Shown here piece by piece: positions 13,328-21,111 of a stretch of DNA of 24,567 nt. The notes under the pieces are model-generated. The model was given only the letters and a program-made list of their open reading frames with translations. It was not told the DNA's origin and made no database searches. Every line of letters begins with the position of its first letter. Within the stretch, counting starts at the first letter, position 1. A program made the translations under genes and the position numbers. Origin of the DNA: Acidimicrobiaceae bacterium (GTDB lineage: Bacteria; Actinomycetota; Acidimicrobiia; Acidimicrobiales; Palsa-688); assembly GCA_030838025.1 (NCBI GenBank), contig JAUTXM010000224.1:1-24567 (forward strand), read 5' to 3'.

Positions 13328-13744
13328 ACTCCTCCAGGTGCAGGGGCGTGGGCGTGGGCCTTCTCCATCCAGCTCCTCCGGTCGTCGACGATGCGTTGGA
13401 TGGTGTTCTTGAGCGTGTCGGATTTGGTGGCGGGGGTGAAGGAAACCATGTGCCAGCCATGGGCCGCGAGTTCCGCGGTTCGCTGGGCATCGTGATCGAT
13501 GTCGCTGGAGCGTGAGTGATACTCATGACCGTTGTATTCAGCGCCGATTTTCAGTTCCGGAATCGCCCGGTCGATGACCGAGGATGGCGCTGGCCAAGCG
13601 GTAACCGCCGCGGCGGACGCGTTGCACGGCACCGTGGTCCTGAAGACGGGCGACCTGACAAAGGCTCAGTCCACACTGTTGGAACTGGGTGGTCGTAACG
13701 AGGCTGTGCTGACGGGAGGCGATGCGGTCGACGGCGCGGTTCAC
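13288..13744 (-). pseudogene. Broken AbiEi-like wHTH / DUF559-type endonuclease-fold gene
   Basis: The first part, from GTG 13744, reads as a winged-helix start (VDRIASRQHSLVTTTQF ... VRRGGYRLA), as in AbiEi-type proteins. At about 13590 the frame changes, and the continuation reads AIPELKIGAEYNGHEYHS then HDAQRTAELAAHGWHMVSFT. That is the C-terminal restriction-endonuclease-like (DUF559/PD-(D/E)XK) part, ending at 13288. Intact actinobacterial members are roughly 270-310 residues. Here the middle, about 100-150 residues, is gone and the halves are out of frame, so it is an internal deletion relic. Its 3' end overlaps the dehydrogenase gene end by 40 nt. Two palindromes lie just upstream. Confidence 0.75.
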
Positions 13745-13797
13745 GGGATGAGCCTGCCCCGCGGAGTGTGACCATCAACGCTTTCGCTGACCTTCAC

Positions 13798-13833
13798 TAG
13801 CACTACATGACCACTCACCAGTATGTCGTGCTA
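13798..13833. repeat. 36-bp palindrome, copy A (imperfect)
   Basis: TAGCACTACAT and ATGTCGTGCTA at the two ends pair with one mismatch. It has the same 36-bp length and outer sequence as copy B, 70 bp away, with a diverged centre. Confidence 0.8.
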
Positions 13834-13867
13834 ACAAACCGCAGCCAGCGGTCGAGCGGCTCTTTCC

Positions 13868-13903
13868 TAGCACTACATGGCCGTCCACGGTCATGTAGTG
13901 CTA
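13868..13903. repeat. 36-bp palindrome, copy B (near perfect)
   Basis: TAGCACTACATG and CATGTAGTGCTA are perfect complements, and inner CCGT/ACGG pairs leave only CC unpaired. Its right edge contains the stop codon of the APH-like gene, so on the minus strand it could act as that operon's terminator. Confidence 0.85.
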
Positions 13904-15025
13904 AAAAGCCTCCCCTTGCGCAAGGCCCAAACCGGCCGCACCGGCCGCACCGGTCGTACCGGCCGCACCGGCCGCACCGAGCCCTGCCACCCTCCGGCAG
14001 CGCTCCTCCAGGTAGGTCACGAGGAACCAGAAGTCCTTAAAGGCCCCGTTGGTCGTTTGACCATGGTGGTACCGGTAGTAGATCTGCTGCATGATCACCG
14101 CCAGCCGGAACAACCCGAACACCTCGTAGAACACCCAGTCGTCGACGACCAACCCCGTCTGGGAGCAGTAGTACGACGCCAGTTCCGCCCGAGTCGGCAT
14201 CCCCGCCACGTCACTCGGCTGCCGCTTGAACCGCCGCAACACGGCATCGTCGTCCGCCTCGATCCAGTACGCCAGCGCACCGCCGACATCCATGAGCGGG
14301 TCGCCCAACGTCGCCATCTCCCAGTCCAGGACACCGACGACCCGAAATTCCGAATCGAGCACCAGATTGTCGAGCCGGAAGTCGTTGTGGATCAGGCAGG
14401 TCGCCACATCCGGCGGCTGCGACCGGTCCAGCCACGCCATGACCGTCGAGAACGACGGCACATTCGCCGTTCGAGCGGCGCCATACCGAGCGCACCACCC
14501 GGCCACCTGACGTCGCACATATCCCGCACCGCGCCCGAGATCCCTGAGTCCCGCCGCGTCCACGTCCACCCGGTGCAGCGCCACCAGGCAGTCGATGGCG
14601 CGCAGCCCAACGGCGCGGGCCACCTCCGGCGCCATCGCCACGTCCGACGACCCCCGCAGGATCGTCCCTTCGATCCGCTCCATCACATAGAACGGCGACC
14701 CGATCACCGCCTCGTCCTCGCACAGCGCCAGCACCGTGGGAACGTACCGGTACCACGCCTTGAGCCGGCGCTGCACCCGGAACTCCCGACCCATGTCGTG
14801 CGCCGTCGCCGCCTTGTGCCCGATCGGCGGCCGCCGCAGCACCAACTCCCGCGCCGGATAGCGCAGCAGGTAGGTCAGGTTGGACGCCCCGCCCGGAAAC
14901 TGCCCCACCTCCGGCAGCGCCAGCCCCGCCAATCCCGCCTCCCGCGCCGCCAGCCACCGGTGCACCGCCCCCACGTCGAAGGCGTCCTCGGCCCGCACCG
15001 GTCCCGCCCGATCGAGCTCAGCCAC
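13901..15025 (-). CDS. APH-family kinase-like protein (acyl-CoA dehydrogenase-associated type)
   Basis: This 374-residue protein has the aminoglycoside/choline phosphotransferase fold. LTYLLRYPARELVLRRPP is the nucleotide-binding lobe, CLIHNDFRLDNLVLD is the catalytic loop (Brenner-type HxDxxxxN) and VLDWEMATLGDPLMDVG is the metal-binding aspartate segment. This subtype, homologous to the kinase part of human ACAD10/11, is typically encoded beside acyl-CoA dehydrogenases, as here. There it is thought to phosphorylate hydroxy-acyl substrates; drug resistance is unlikely. GTG 15025 overlaps the SDR stop by 8 nt. The C-terminal tail is an Ala-Ala-Gly repeat encoded by a 9-bp tandem repeat. Confidence 0.85.
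   Translation of the reverse strand: MAELDRAGPVRAEDAFDVGAVHRWLAAREAGLAGLALPEVGQFPGGASNLTYLLRYPARELVLRRPPIGHKAATAHDMGREFRVQRRLKAWYRYVPTVLALCEDEAVIGSPFYVMERIEGTILRGSSDVAMAPEVARAVGLRAIDCLVALHRVDVDAAGLRDLGRGAGYVRRQVAGWCARYGAARTANVPSFSTVMAWLDRSQPPDVATCLIHNDFRLDNLVLDSEFRVVGVLDWEMATLGDPLMDVGGALAYWIEADDDAVLRRFKRQPSDVAGMPTRAELASYYCSQTGLVVDDWVFYEVFGLFRLAVIMQQIYYRYHHGQTTNGAFKDFWFLVTYLEERCRRVAGLGAAGAAGTTGAAGAAGLGLAQGEAF
13931..13975 (-). repeat. Five tandem 9-bp repeats at the 3' end of the APH-like gene
   Basis: Units ACCGGCCGC, ACCGGCCGC, ACCGGTCGT, ACCGGCCGC and ACCGGCCGC lie head to tail. On the minus strand they encode A-A-G and T-T-G triplets in the protein tail. Copy number may vary by slippage. 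Confidence 0.9.
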
Positions 15026-15761
15026 GAGGCCCCGGAGCCCGGCGGAACCGGAACGGCTCGCTGGGCCGCCCCGGCACGACGAACCAGCACTCCCCCGTGG
15101 TGTCGCTGTCGAGGATCTGGAAGAAGGCGTCGACGACGTCTTCCACATCGAGGATGGGAAAAGCGCCGCCGTCGATGATGGAGCGGATCGGGGCGATGAG
15201 CGCCGTGTTGGCGAACGAGGGGCACAGTGCGTGTACCGCTATGGAATTGCCGGCCAATGCCTCGCCCAGCGAACGCACGAAACCCACCACTGCATGCTTG
15301 TTGGCGCTGTAGATCGGCTCGCCCGCCACGGGCACCAGGCCGGCCATGCTCGCGGTGGCCACGATGGTGCCGCCGCCCTGGGCCCGCAGCGCCGGGATGG
15401 CGGCGTGGGCACCGAAGATCACGCCGTCCAGGTTGACGCCCATGGCATGGCGGTAGGCGCGCCCGTCGAAGTCGTCACCGACGCCACAACCGGTGCCCAC
15501 GCCGGCGTTGAGGTGGACCAGATCCAGTCCCCCGTAGCGGTCGACGGCGGCCGCCACCGCATCTTCGTCGTCGCCCAGGTCGGCGACATCGCAGTGCACG
15601 TACAGCCCGTCGATCTGGCCTGCCAGCGACTCGCCGGCCACATCATCGATGTCGGCGATCACCACGTGGGCGCCGTGGTGTGCCAGCCGTCGGGCGACGG
15701 CGGCACCGATTCCGTTGGCACCGCCGGTGACCAGCGCCACCTTGTCGGTCAGGTCACCCAT
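15018..15761 (-). CDS. Short-chain dehydrogenase/reductase
   Basis: This 247-residue classical SDR has the NAD(P) motif VTGGANGIG at residues 11-19, an acidic residue in VIADIDD that favours NAD, LNAGVG, a serine in TASMAG and the active YSANK. It is probably a hydroxyacyl or alcohol dehydrogenase acting on the same substrate chain as the dehydrogenase and kinase encoded next to it. ATG 15761 overlaps the acyl-CoA dehydrogenase stop by 13 nt, and its own stop overlaps the kinase start, so translation is coupled. The longer frame to 16670 runs antisense-like through the dehydrogenase gene and is not real. Confidence 0.9.
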   Translation of the reverse strand: MGDLTDKVALVTGGANGIGAAVARRLAHHGAHVVIADIDDVAGESLAGQIDGLYVHCDVADLGDDEDAVAAAVDRYGGLDLVHLNAGVGTGCGVGDDFDGRAYRHAMGVNLDGVIFGAHAAIPALRAQGGGTIVATASMAGLVPVAGEPIYSANKHAVVGFVRSLGEALAGNSIAVHALCPSFANTALIAPIRSIIDGGAFPILDVEDVVDAFFQILDSDTTGECWFVVPGRPSEPFRFRRAPGPRG

Positions 15762-16945
15762 TTGCGCAGCTCGTGGCGGGCGACGACACCGCGATGGACT
15801 TCGTCGGGGCCATCGGCGAGACGCAACGTCCGCACGTGGGCGTACATCCACGCCAGCGGAAAGTCGTCGCCGACGCCCGCCGCGCCATGGGCCTGTATGG
15901 CGTGGTCGATCACCCGCAGCGCCATGTTGGGCACCGCCACCTTGATGCCCGACACCGCCGTACGGGCCGCCCGGTTGCCCTCGGAATCCATGAGCCACGC
16001 GGCATGGAGGGTGTACAGCCGGGCCTGGTCGATGTCGATGCGGGCGTCGGCGATCCATTGCTGGATGACGCCTTGGTCCGCCAGCGCCTTGCCGAACGCC
16101 ACCCGTCCCTGTACCCGCCGGCACATCAGCTCGAGGGCCCGTTCGGCCACCCCAATGGTGCGCATGCAATGGTGCACCCGGCCGGGGCCCAGCCGGGCCT
16201 GCGCCATCAGGAAGCCGGCCCCCTCCTGACCGAGGAGGTTGCCGGCCGGGACCCTGACGTTGGCGAAGGTGACCTCGCAATGCCCTTCGCGGTCGGTGTA
16301 GCCGAAGACGTCGAGGTTGCGGACCACCGTGACCCCGGCCGTGTGTGTGGGCACGAGGATCATGGACTGCTGGCTGTAAGGCGCGGCGTCGGTGTCGGTC
16401 TTGCCCATGACGATGAGGACTTCGCATCGCCGCGACGCCGCACCGGAGATCCACCATTTCCGGCCGTTGATGACGTAGTCGCCGCCCACCCGCTCGATCC
16501 GGCATGAGATGTTGGTGGCGTCCGACGACGCCACGTCGGGCTCGGTCATGGCAAATGCCGAGCGGATCTCGGCGTCGAGCAGGGGTTGCAGCCAGCGGGC
16601 CTTCTGTTCGTCGCTGCCGAAGAGGGCAAGCAGCTCCATGTTGCCGGTATCGGGCGCGGCGCAGTTGCATGCCTCAGGACCCAGCATCGAACGGCCCATG
16701 ATCTCCGCCAACGGGGCGTAGTCGACGTTCGACAGTTGTCCCGGGAAGAAGAGATTCCACAGACCGCGCCCGCGGGCTTCGGCCTTGAGGGCCTCCAGCA
16801 CCGGTGGATGGCCGTGCGGATCGGCCAGCTCCGACATCTGCCGGCGGTAGGTCGCCTCGGCGGGATAGACGCGCTCGTCCATGAAGGCCAGCAGTTCGTC
16901 GCGCAGCTTGGTCGCACTCGGTGACAGGGCGAAGTCCATGGTCAC
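15749..16945 (-). CDS. Acyl-CoA dehydrogenase family protein
   Basis: This FAD enzyme of 396-398 residues resembles ACAD10/11-like dehydrogenases. It has an N-terminal helical domain, SAFAMTEPDVASSDATNI and YVINGRKWWISGA at the flavin and substrate site, and a C-terminal helical domain ending LRLADGPDEVHRGVVARHEL. It would introduce a double bond into an acyl-CoA. GTG 16945 overlaps the preceding gene's stop by 4 nt (GTGA). ATG 16939 is an equally possible start two codons on. It sits third from last in the six-gene minus-strand operon. Confidence 0.9.
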   Translation of the reverse strand: MTMDFALSPSATKLRDELLAFMDERVYPAEATYRRQMSELADPHGHPPVLEALKAEARGRGLWNLFFPGQLSNVDYAPLAEIMGRSMLGPEACNCAAPDTGNMELLALFGSDEQKARWLQPLLDAEIRSAFAMTEPDVASSDATNISCRIERVGGDYVINGRKWWISGAASRRCEVLIVMGKTDTDAAPYSQQSMILVPTHTAGVTVVRNLDVFGYTDREGHCEVTFANVRVPAGNLLGQEGAGFLMAQARLGPGRVHHCMRTIGVAERALELMCRRVQGRVAFGKALADQGVIQQWIADARIDIDQARLYTLHAAWLMDSEGNRAARTAVSGIKVAVPNMALRVIDHAIQAHGAAGVGDDFPLAWMYAHVRTLRLADGPDEVHRGVVARHELRKWVT

Positions 16946-17925
16946 GTCGATGCCCGAAACTCGAGCACGACCTTGCCGGTCGCCTCGCGGCGCTCGAGCA
17001 GCCTCAGTGCCGCGGGCGCCTCCTCGGGTGGGAACCGGGCCCCGACGATGGGATGAACCGACCCCTCGTCGACCAGGTTGGCGATGGCGGCGCCGATTTC
17101 ACGGGCGATCCCGGGCTGGCCGATGACGTAGCCGCCCCAGCCCGCGCCGACCACTTCGATGTTGTTGAGCAGGAGGCGGTTGACCTTGACCTCGGGGATG
17201 GTGCCGCTGGTAAAGCCCACCACGACCAGCCGGCCCCCTGCCCGCAGGGAACGCAGGCTGTCGAGCATCCGGTCACCCCCGACGGGGTCGATGACCACGT
17301 CCACTCGCCCCTTGACCTGGTCCAACCAGGCACGGTCGGATCGTACGATTTCATCGGCACCGGCGTGGCGGGCCACCGCCTCCTTGGCCTCGCTGGACAC
17401 AACCGCGATCGTGTGGGCGCCGAGACCATGGGCGATCTGAACGGCGGCAGTTCCGACCCCGCCTGCCGCGCCGTGGACCAGGACCGTCTCGCCCGTTTGG
17501 TACCGACCCCGCACCTGCAGGGCGAAGTAGGCGGTGTGATAGTTGAGGATCAGGCCCGCGCCTTGGGCGAATTCGAGTTGCGGCGGCAGGGGAAAGGTCA
17601 GGAATTCCGGCGCCACCGCCACCTCGGCCCATCCCCCGAGCACGCAGAACGCAGCCACCCGGTCCCCGGCGTGGAGTTTGGATCCGACGGGGGCGTGGCG
17701 GACGACGCCCGACACCTCGCTGCCGGGGACAAACGGCAGGGCCGGTTTCAGCTGGTACTGGCCCCGGGTCTGGAGCAGCTCGGGAAACGACACACCCGCG
17801 GCATAGACCTCGACCACGACACCCTGCCCCGGTGTGAGTGCGTGTGAAGGCTCGGGTTCGGGCAAGTGGACGGGGCGCAAGGCGGTGTCCGGCCCGCTCA
17901 GGTCGGTGATCTGGATCGCCCTCAA
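16942..17925 (-). CDS. NADPH:quinone oxidoreductase-like MDR protein
   Basis: This 327-residue medium-chain reductase lacks the structural-zinc cysteine cluster. It begins MRAIQITDLSGPD and contains PFVPGSEVSGVV, then VLVHGAAGGVGTAAVQIA, the dinucleotide-binding loop, and VVGFTSGTIPEVKVN. These are hallmarks of the QOR branch, which reduces quinones or enones with NADPH. Start TTG 17925 matches family N-termini. A TAACTT -10 box 8 nt upstream suggests a leaderless or near-leaderless transcript inside the operon. It lies 18 bp after the SRPBCC gene and overlaps the acyl-CoA dehydrogenase gene. Confidence 0.88.
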   Translation of the reverse strand: MRAIQITDLSGPDTALRPVHLPEPEPSHALTPGQGVVVEVYAAGVSFPELLQTRGQYQLKPALPFVPGSEVSGVVRHAPVGSKLHAGDRVAAFCVLGGWAEVAVAPEFLTFPLPPQLEFAQGAGLILNYHTAYFALQVRGRYQTGETVLVHGAAGGVGTAAVQIAHGLGAHTIAVVSSEAKEAVARHAGADEIVRSDRAWLDQVKGRVDVVIDPVGGDRMLDSLRSLRAGGRLVVVGFTSGTIPEVKVNRLLLNNIEVVGAGWGGYVIGQPGIAREIGAAIANLVDEGSVHPIVGARFPPEEAPAALRLLERREATGKVVLEFRAST

Positions 17926-17933
17926 GGAGGGCC

Positions 17934-17939
17934 AAGTTA
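17934..17939 (-). promoter_or_regulatory. Candidate internal -10 box (TAACTT)
   Basis: On the minus strand TAACTT fits TANNNT and lies 8 nt before the TTG start of the MDR gene. No good -35 is visible. It would let the last four genes be expressed without the first two. Confidence 0.35.
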
Positions 17940-17943
17940 GTGA

Positions 17944-18420
17944 CTACCCAGAAGGAAAGACCGTGGCGATTCCGAGCGAGCCGCCCGCCAAGCGGCCCAC
18001 GACAAAGCGGAACAGACCCGGCACCAGCCGAAAGGGCCCTTTGACTTCGAGGCCAATGGTGATCGTGAGCTTGCTCCCGTTGGCATCAGGGGCGATCTGG
18101 AAGTCCTCCACCATCACCCGCAGGCCCGGAGAGCTGGACTGCACGACATGGAAGGTCATCCTCCGTCCCGGCTCCCAGACGATGAAGTGCTCCTGGACCC
18201 GGGTCGGCCCGACCCAAACGGTGCGCAGCGCGCCCACGCCCGTCGCCGCACCATCGATCCGGACGCGGCGCATCCCCTTGAACCACGTCGTCCAGCGGGG
18301 ACTGTCGGCCAGCACCTCGAAGACCCGCTCGGGCGCGGCGGGCAGCAACAGCTCATGTCGAATCTGGATCGGCGCCCGTTCGCTCCAGCCCGGGGGCCGT
18401 TCCTCGAGCTGAAAGTTCAT
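17944..18420 (-). CDS. SRPBCC (START-like) family protein
   Basis: This 158-residue protein of the polyketide-cyclase/START-like fold begins, after a short proline-rich head, with IRHELLLPAAPERVFEVLADSPRWTTWFKGMRRVRI. Strands follow, including RMTFHVVQSSSPGLRVMVEDF, and a C-terminal helix GLFRFVVGRLAGG. Such proteins bind hydrophobic ligands in a cavity. No catalytic residues can be named. ATG 18420 overlaps the preceding gene's TGA (ATGA). A link to lipid or steroid-like ligands is inference from the operon. Confidence 0.8.
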   Translation of the reverse strand: MNFQLEERPPGWSERAPIQIRHELLLPAAPERVFEVLADSPRWTTWFKGMRRVRIDGAATGVGALRTVWVGPTRVQEHFIVWEPGRRMTFHVVQSSSPGLRVMVEDFQIAPDANGSKLTITIGLEVKGPFRLVPGLFRFVVGRLAGGSLGIATVFPSG

Positions 18421-18854
18421 CCGAACCGCAGGAAGAAGTACACATTGAGCCGCCGGGCTCCCCTGAAGACCATGCCCAGATACTCGTTCGGACCGATCTG
18501 GCGGATCTCGTCTCGGATTTGGCCCGCCACCTTGGAGCTCTTGGAGTAGTCGAGGACGACGCACGGACGGCCGTCGAACCAGCTCTCCCCGGAGTAGACC
18601 TCGGCCCGGATGCCCGGAAGGGAGAAGGGCGTCAGCAGGTTCTTCAGGTCGTGGGTTGCCGGCCGGAACACCTTGCCGTGCCACAAGACCAGCCGGACGA
18701 AGGCCGCGAACGGTTTGGCGGCCCGGCTCCCGGCGAACATGACGGCCGTTCCCCTGCTCCTCCCCGCGGGTATCTCGCCCGCCGGGCTCGATCCGAACAG
18801 CTCGTCCAGCTGTGCGGGTGACATTTCCAGCGGCGCGGCGGCGATCGTAGACAT
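18417..18854 (-). CDS. Hypothetical protein, first gene of the lipid-type operon
   Basis: This 145-residue protein begins MSTIAAAPLEMSPAQLDELF. A middle part reads RLVLWHGKVFRPATHDLKNLL, and the end is strand-rich: RPCVVLDYSKSS, then GPNEYLGMVFRGARRLNVYFFLRF. I do not recognise the family. The layout of substrate-type tryptophan/aspartate strands and a closing strand FFLRF recalls small lipocalin-like barrels, but this is only a resemblance. ATG 18854 is chosen for its purine-rich AAAGGGG site. It overlaps the SRPBCC gene by 4 nt. Confidence 0.7.
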   Translation of the reverse strand: MSTIAAAPLEMSPAQLDELFGSSPAGEIPAGRSRGTAVMFAGSRAAKPFAAFVRLVLWHGKVFRPATHDLKNLLTPFSLPGIRAEVYSGESWFDGRPCVVLDYSKSSKVAGQIRDEIRQIGPNEYLGMVFRGARRLNVYFFLRFG

Positions 18855-18916
18855 GGCAGGGCCCCTTTCATCCGGCTGTGCTCTCACCTCCGTTCGCCCA
18901 CCAGCCGGTCTTCGGA

Positions 18917-19699
18917 TCAAACCTCGTCATCGGACGGCGCGGGCGGGTAGTCGGTGACCGCCAGGCGGACCCGCTTGTTGGCCCGCCCCTTGGATTCGGT
19001 CTTCAGCACCTCGACCCAGCCCACCTCGGCGGTCGTGGCCACGTGGGTCCCGCCATCTGCCTGGCGGTCGAGTCCCACGATGTCGATGACCCGAAGTGGA
19101 TCGACGTGCGCCGGGATGAGGTTGGCCTTGGTCCGAACGAGGGCGGGATCGGCGTCGGCCTGCGCCCGGGCGAGGAACTCGACCAGGATCTCACGGGCTC
19201 GAATGATCTCCTCGTTGACCCGCTTCTCCAGGCGGCGGCCGAGCTCCGCCGACATGGCGTCGAGTTCGAAATCGATGCGACCCACGCCCGGCTCCATATT
19301 TCCCCCCGTGACCGCCACCCGGTAATCGGCCCAGACGACACCACACAAGATGTGCAGGGCGGTATGGGTCCGCATCAGCAGGTGCCGGCGGTCCCAGTCG
19401 AGGGCGCCCAGGACCTCGGTGCCGGGCGAGGGCAACTCCCCGTCAAGCCAGTGCCAGATGCGACCGGCGTCGCGGCCCACCCGGACCACCGCCGCCTGGC
19501 CGCCGTCCCACGTCAGGCCGCCGGTGTCGTAGGGCTGGCCGCCCCCGCCGGGATAGAAGGCGGTCCGGGCCAGGGCGACCCGGCCGTGCTCTCGATCGAC
19601 GTCCACGGTGCTGGCGTCGAACTGGCGCCGGTAGGCGTCGACCGAGAACAACTCCTCGGGAACTGGCGGCGAGGTGCCCATCGGGAGATCTTGTCGCAC
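18917..19699 (-). CDS. AlaX-type alanyl-tRNA editing protein
   Basis: This 260-residue protein is a stand-alone relative of the AlaRS editing domain, which hydrolyses Ser-tRNA(Ala) or Gly-tRNA(Ala). An N-terminal barrel with TAFYPGGGGQPYDTG is followed by the editing domain. The zinc ligands are in RTHTALH (HxxxH), and the C-terminal GGTHV segment has aspartate (QADGGTHV) where many homologues have cysteine, so the metal set may differ. The helix ELGRRLEKRVNEEIIRARE is typical. The start is GTG 19699 or ATG 19681; neither has a clear ribosome site. It is 62 bp upstream of the operon and may belong to it. Confidence 0.85.
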   Translation of the reverse strand: MRQDLPMGTSPPVPEELFSVDAYRRQFDASTVDVDREHGRVALARTAFYPGGGGQPYDTGGLTWDGGQAAVVRVGRDAGRIWHWLDGELPSPGTEVLGALDWDRRHLLMRTHTALHILCGVVWADYRVAVTGGNMEPGVGRIDFELDAMSAELGRRLEKRVNEEIIRAREILVEFLARAQADADPALVRTKANLIPAHVDPLRVIDIVGLDRQADGGTHVATTAEVGWVEVLKTESKGRANKRVRLAVTDYPPAPSDDEV

Positions 19700-19921
19700 G
19701 ATGCGCCGCCGTGCCCACTGCGGCCGTTGACCGCCGAGTAAACGGGATATCGCCAGGCCGCTTTAGTGTCCGGCGACGCCTGTGAGCTTTCAGTTTGGGC
19801 CGATATTTAGCTGTTCCGGGAGAACCAGTCGTCGCCAGAAAAGGTGCCCAACATTTCGGACATGACGTGACCTGAAAGGCGGAAGGCGTAGTCGCCGACT
19901 ATCGCCCCCGGTGGGTCAATC

Positions 19922-20527
19922 ATGTCACGAAAATGTCTTTTCCTCTCTATCGTCGCGCTCACGTTTATGGTTCTGGCCACCACGACTGTCACACCGGCAT
20001 ATGCCGCTAGTGTTTCGCCCGCGTCATCGTCAATAGCGAACTTTGAGGGCCATCCCATTGACCTGACCAAGAGTTGGGGCGCGGCGACCGCGTGTCTCGT
20101 GGCGCGCCAGGAGGGCGTGTTCGAGTGCTTCCGTACCCGCGCCGAGCTCACAACCCGCAAGGCCCAGGTCACCGCAGCCAAGCTCAGCAACGCCCAGCTC
20201 GTCGCGGCCAAGGTCGCCGCACCTGACGCGGGCCCGGCGAGCGCCACCCGGGCGACCACCAGTTGCTCGGCGACTTTGGACTTGTATTCGGGGCAGAGCT
20301 ACACCGGGCGGGAGCTGTCGCTGATAGATGAGGGCTACTGGCAGCAATTGTCGGCGGCCGGGTTCGACAACACAACGGTGTCGTTTCTGGGCGGAGCCTG
20401 CTCCTTCCACCTGGCGCAAGGCAATTTCGGCCAGGGGTACTGGTATCCTGGAAATACCGGCGCCTGGTCATTTGCCTCCGACATGGGAACATGGGACCGA
20501 ACCGTCTCATCGGTGTACATCAACTAG
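19922..20527 (+). CDS. Secreted Ala-rich/crystallin-like small protein
   Basis: This 201-residue protein has a signal peptide MSRKCLFLSIVALTFMVLA with likely cleavage after PAYA (near residue 28). The mature part contains an Ala/Val/Lys-rich helix region TRKAQVTAAKLSNAQLVAAK. It ends in a domain with TLDLYSGQSYTGRELSLID, FDNTTVSFLGGACSFHL and YPGNTG, a Greek-key pattern like beta/gamma-crystallins or I36-type inhibitors. Base composition is less GC-rich in the 5' part and upstream. The gene is 11 bp before the sigma factor, so it may share its transcript and be an input or output of that system. Function unknown. Confidence 0.75.
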   Translation: MSRKCLFLSIVALTFMVLATTTVTPAYAASVSPASSSIANFEGHPIDLTKSWGAATACLVARQEGVFECFRTRAELTTRKAQVTAAKLSNAQLVAAKVAAPDAGPASATRATTSCSATLDLYSGQSYTGRELSLIDEGYWQQLSAAGFDNTTVSFLGGACSFHLAQGNFGQGYWYPGNTGAWSFASDMGTWDRTVSSVYIN

Positions 20528-20538
20528 AACCAACAGGC

Positions 20539-21111
20539 GTGACCGCGGTCGATCACGTTGAGCAGCGCTATCGGTTGCTGTTCGAACGTCACTGGCGCCG
20601 CGTTTTCGCCTACGCCCTCCGCCGCAGCACGAACCGGGCTGCGGCGGAGGATGTCGTCGCTGACGTCTTCCTGACCGCGTGGCGCCGCGTCGGCGACATA
20701 CCGGACGACTACGAGCTGGCATGGCTGCTCGCGGTCGCCCGTAAGGTTCTGGCCAACGCCTATCGGGGCGACGCCCGCCGGGACCGGCTCCTGGCCCGGC
20801 TTCACCAGGCCGCCCCAGCCCTGCCGGCCCCCGAGGTCGAAGCTGCCGCGGACGAGAGCGAGGCCGCCGAACAGGTCCGGGCGGCGCTCGGCCGCCTTCG
20901 GGAGGCGGATGCGGAAATCCTGCAGCTCGCCAACTGGGAACAGCTGCCCCACGCCCAGATCGCGGTCGTGCTCGATTGCACCGTCAACGCCGTGGCGATC
21001 CGTCTGCACCGCGCTCGGCAGCGCCTCAGTGACGAACTTGCGAAAGAATCTGGCCGTACCGGACACATTGAACCGACAAGCCCAACCTTCTCTTCGGACA
21101 CGACACCGTGA
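20539..21111 (+). CDS. ECF-family RNA polymerase sigma factor
   Basis: This protein of about 190 residues has sigma region 2 (RLLFERHWRRVFAYALRRS and AAAEDVVADVFLTAWRRVGDI, residues 10-60). Region 4 is LGRLREADAEILQLANWEQLPHAQIAVVLDCTVNAVAIRLHRAR, near residues 120-165. It lacks sigma regions 1 and 3 and is thus extracytoplasmic-function type. GTG 20539 is used because the longer frame reads into the upstream secreted-protein gene. Its stop overlaps the next gene's GTG by 4 nt, a usual sigma/anti-sigma pairing. Confidence 0.9.
   Translation: MTAVDHVEQRYRLLFERHWRRVFAYALRRSTNRAAAEDVVADVFLTAWRRVGDIPDDYELAWLLAVARKVLANAYRGDARRDRLLARLHQAAPALPAPEVEAAADESEAAEQVRAALGRLREADAEILQLANWEQLPHAQIAVVLDCTVNAVAIRLHRARQRLSDELAKESGRTGHIEPTSPTFSSDTTP

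Noticed and set aside
13798..13903. CRISPR-like repeat pair
   Set aside because: There are only two palindromic copies with a diverged centre and no regular spacer array.
15018..16670. Minus-strand frame of 550 codons ending with the SDR
   Set aside because: Only the last 247 codons are SDR; the rest is an Arg/Pro/Gly-rich frame across the acyl-CoA dehydrogenase gene.
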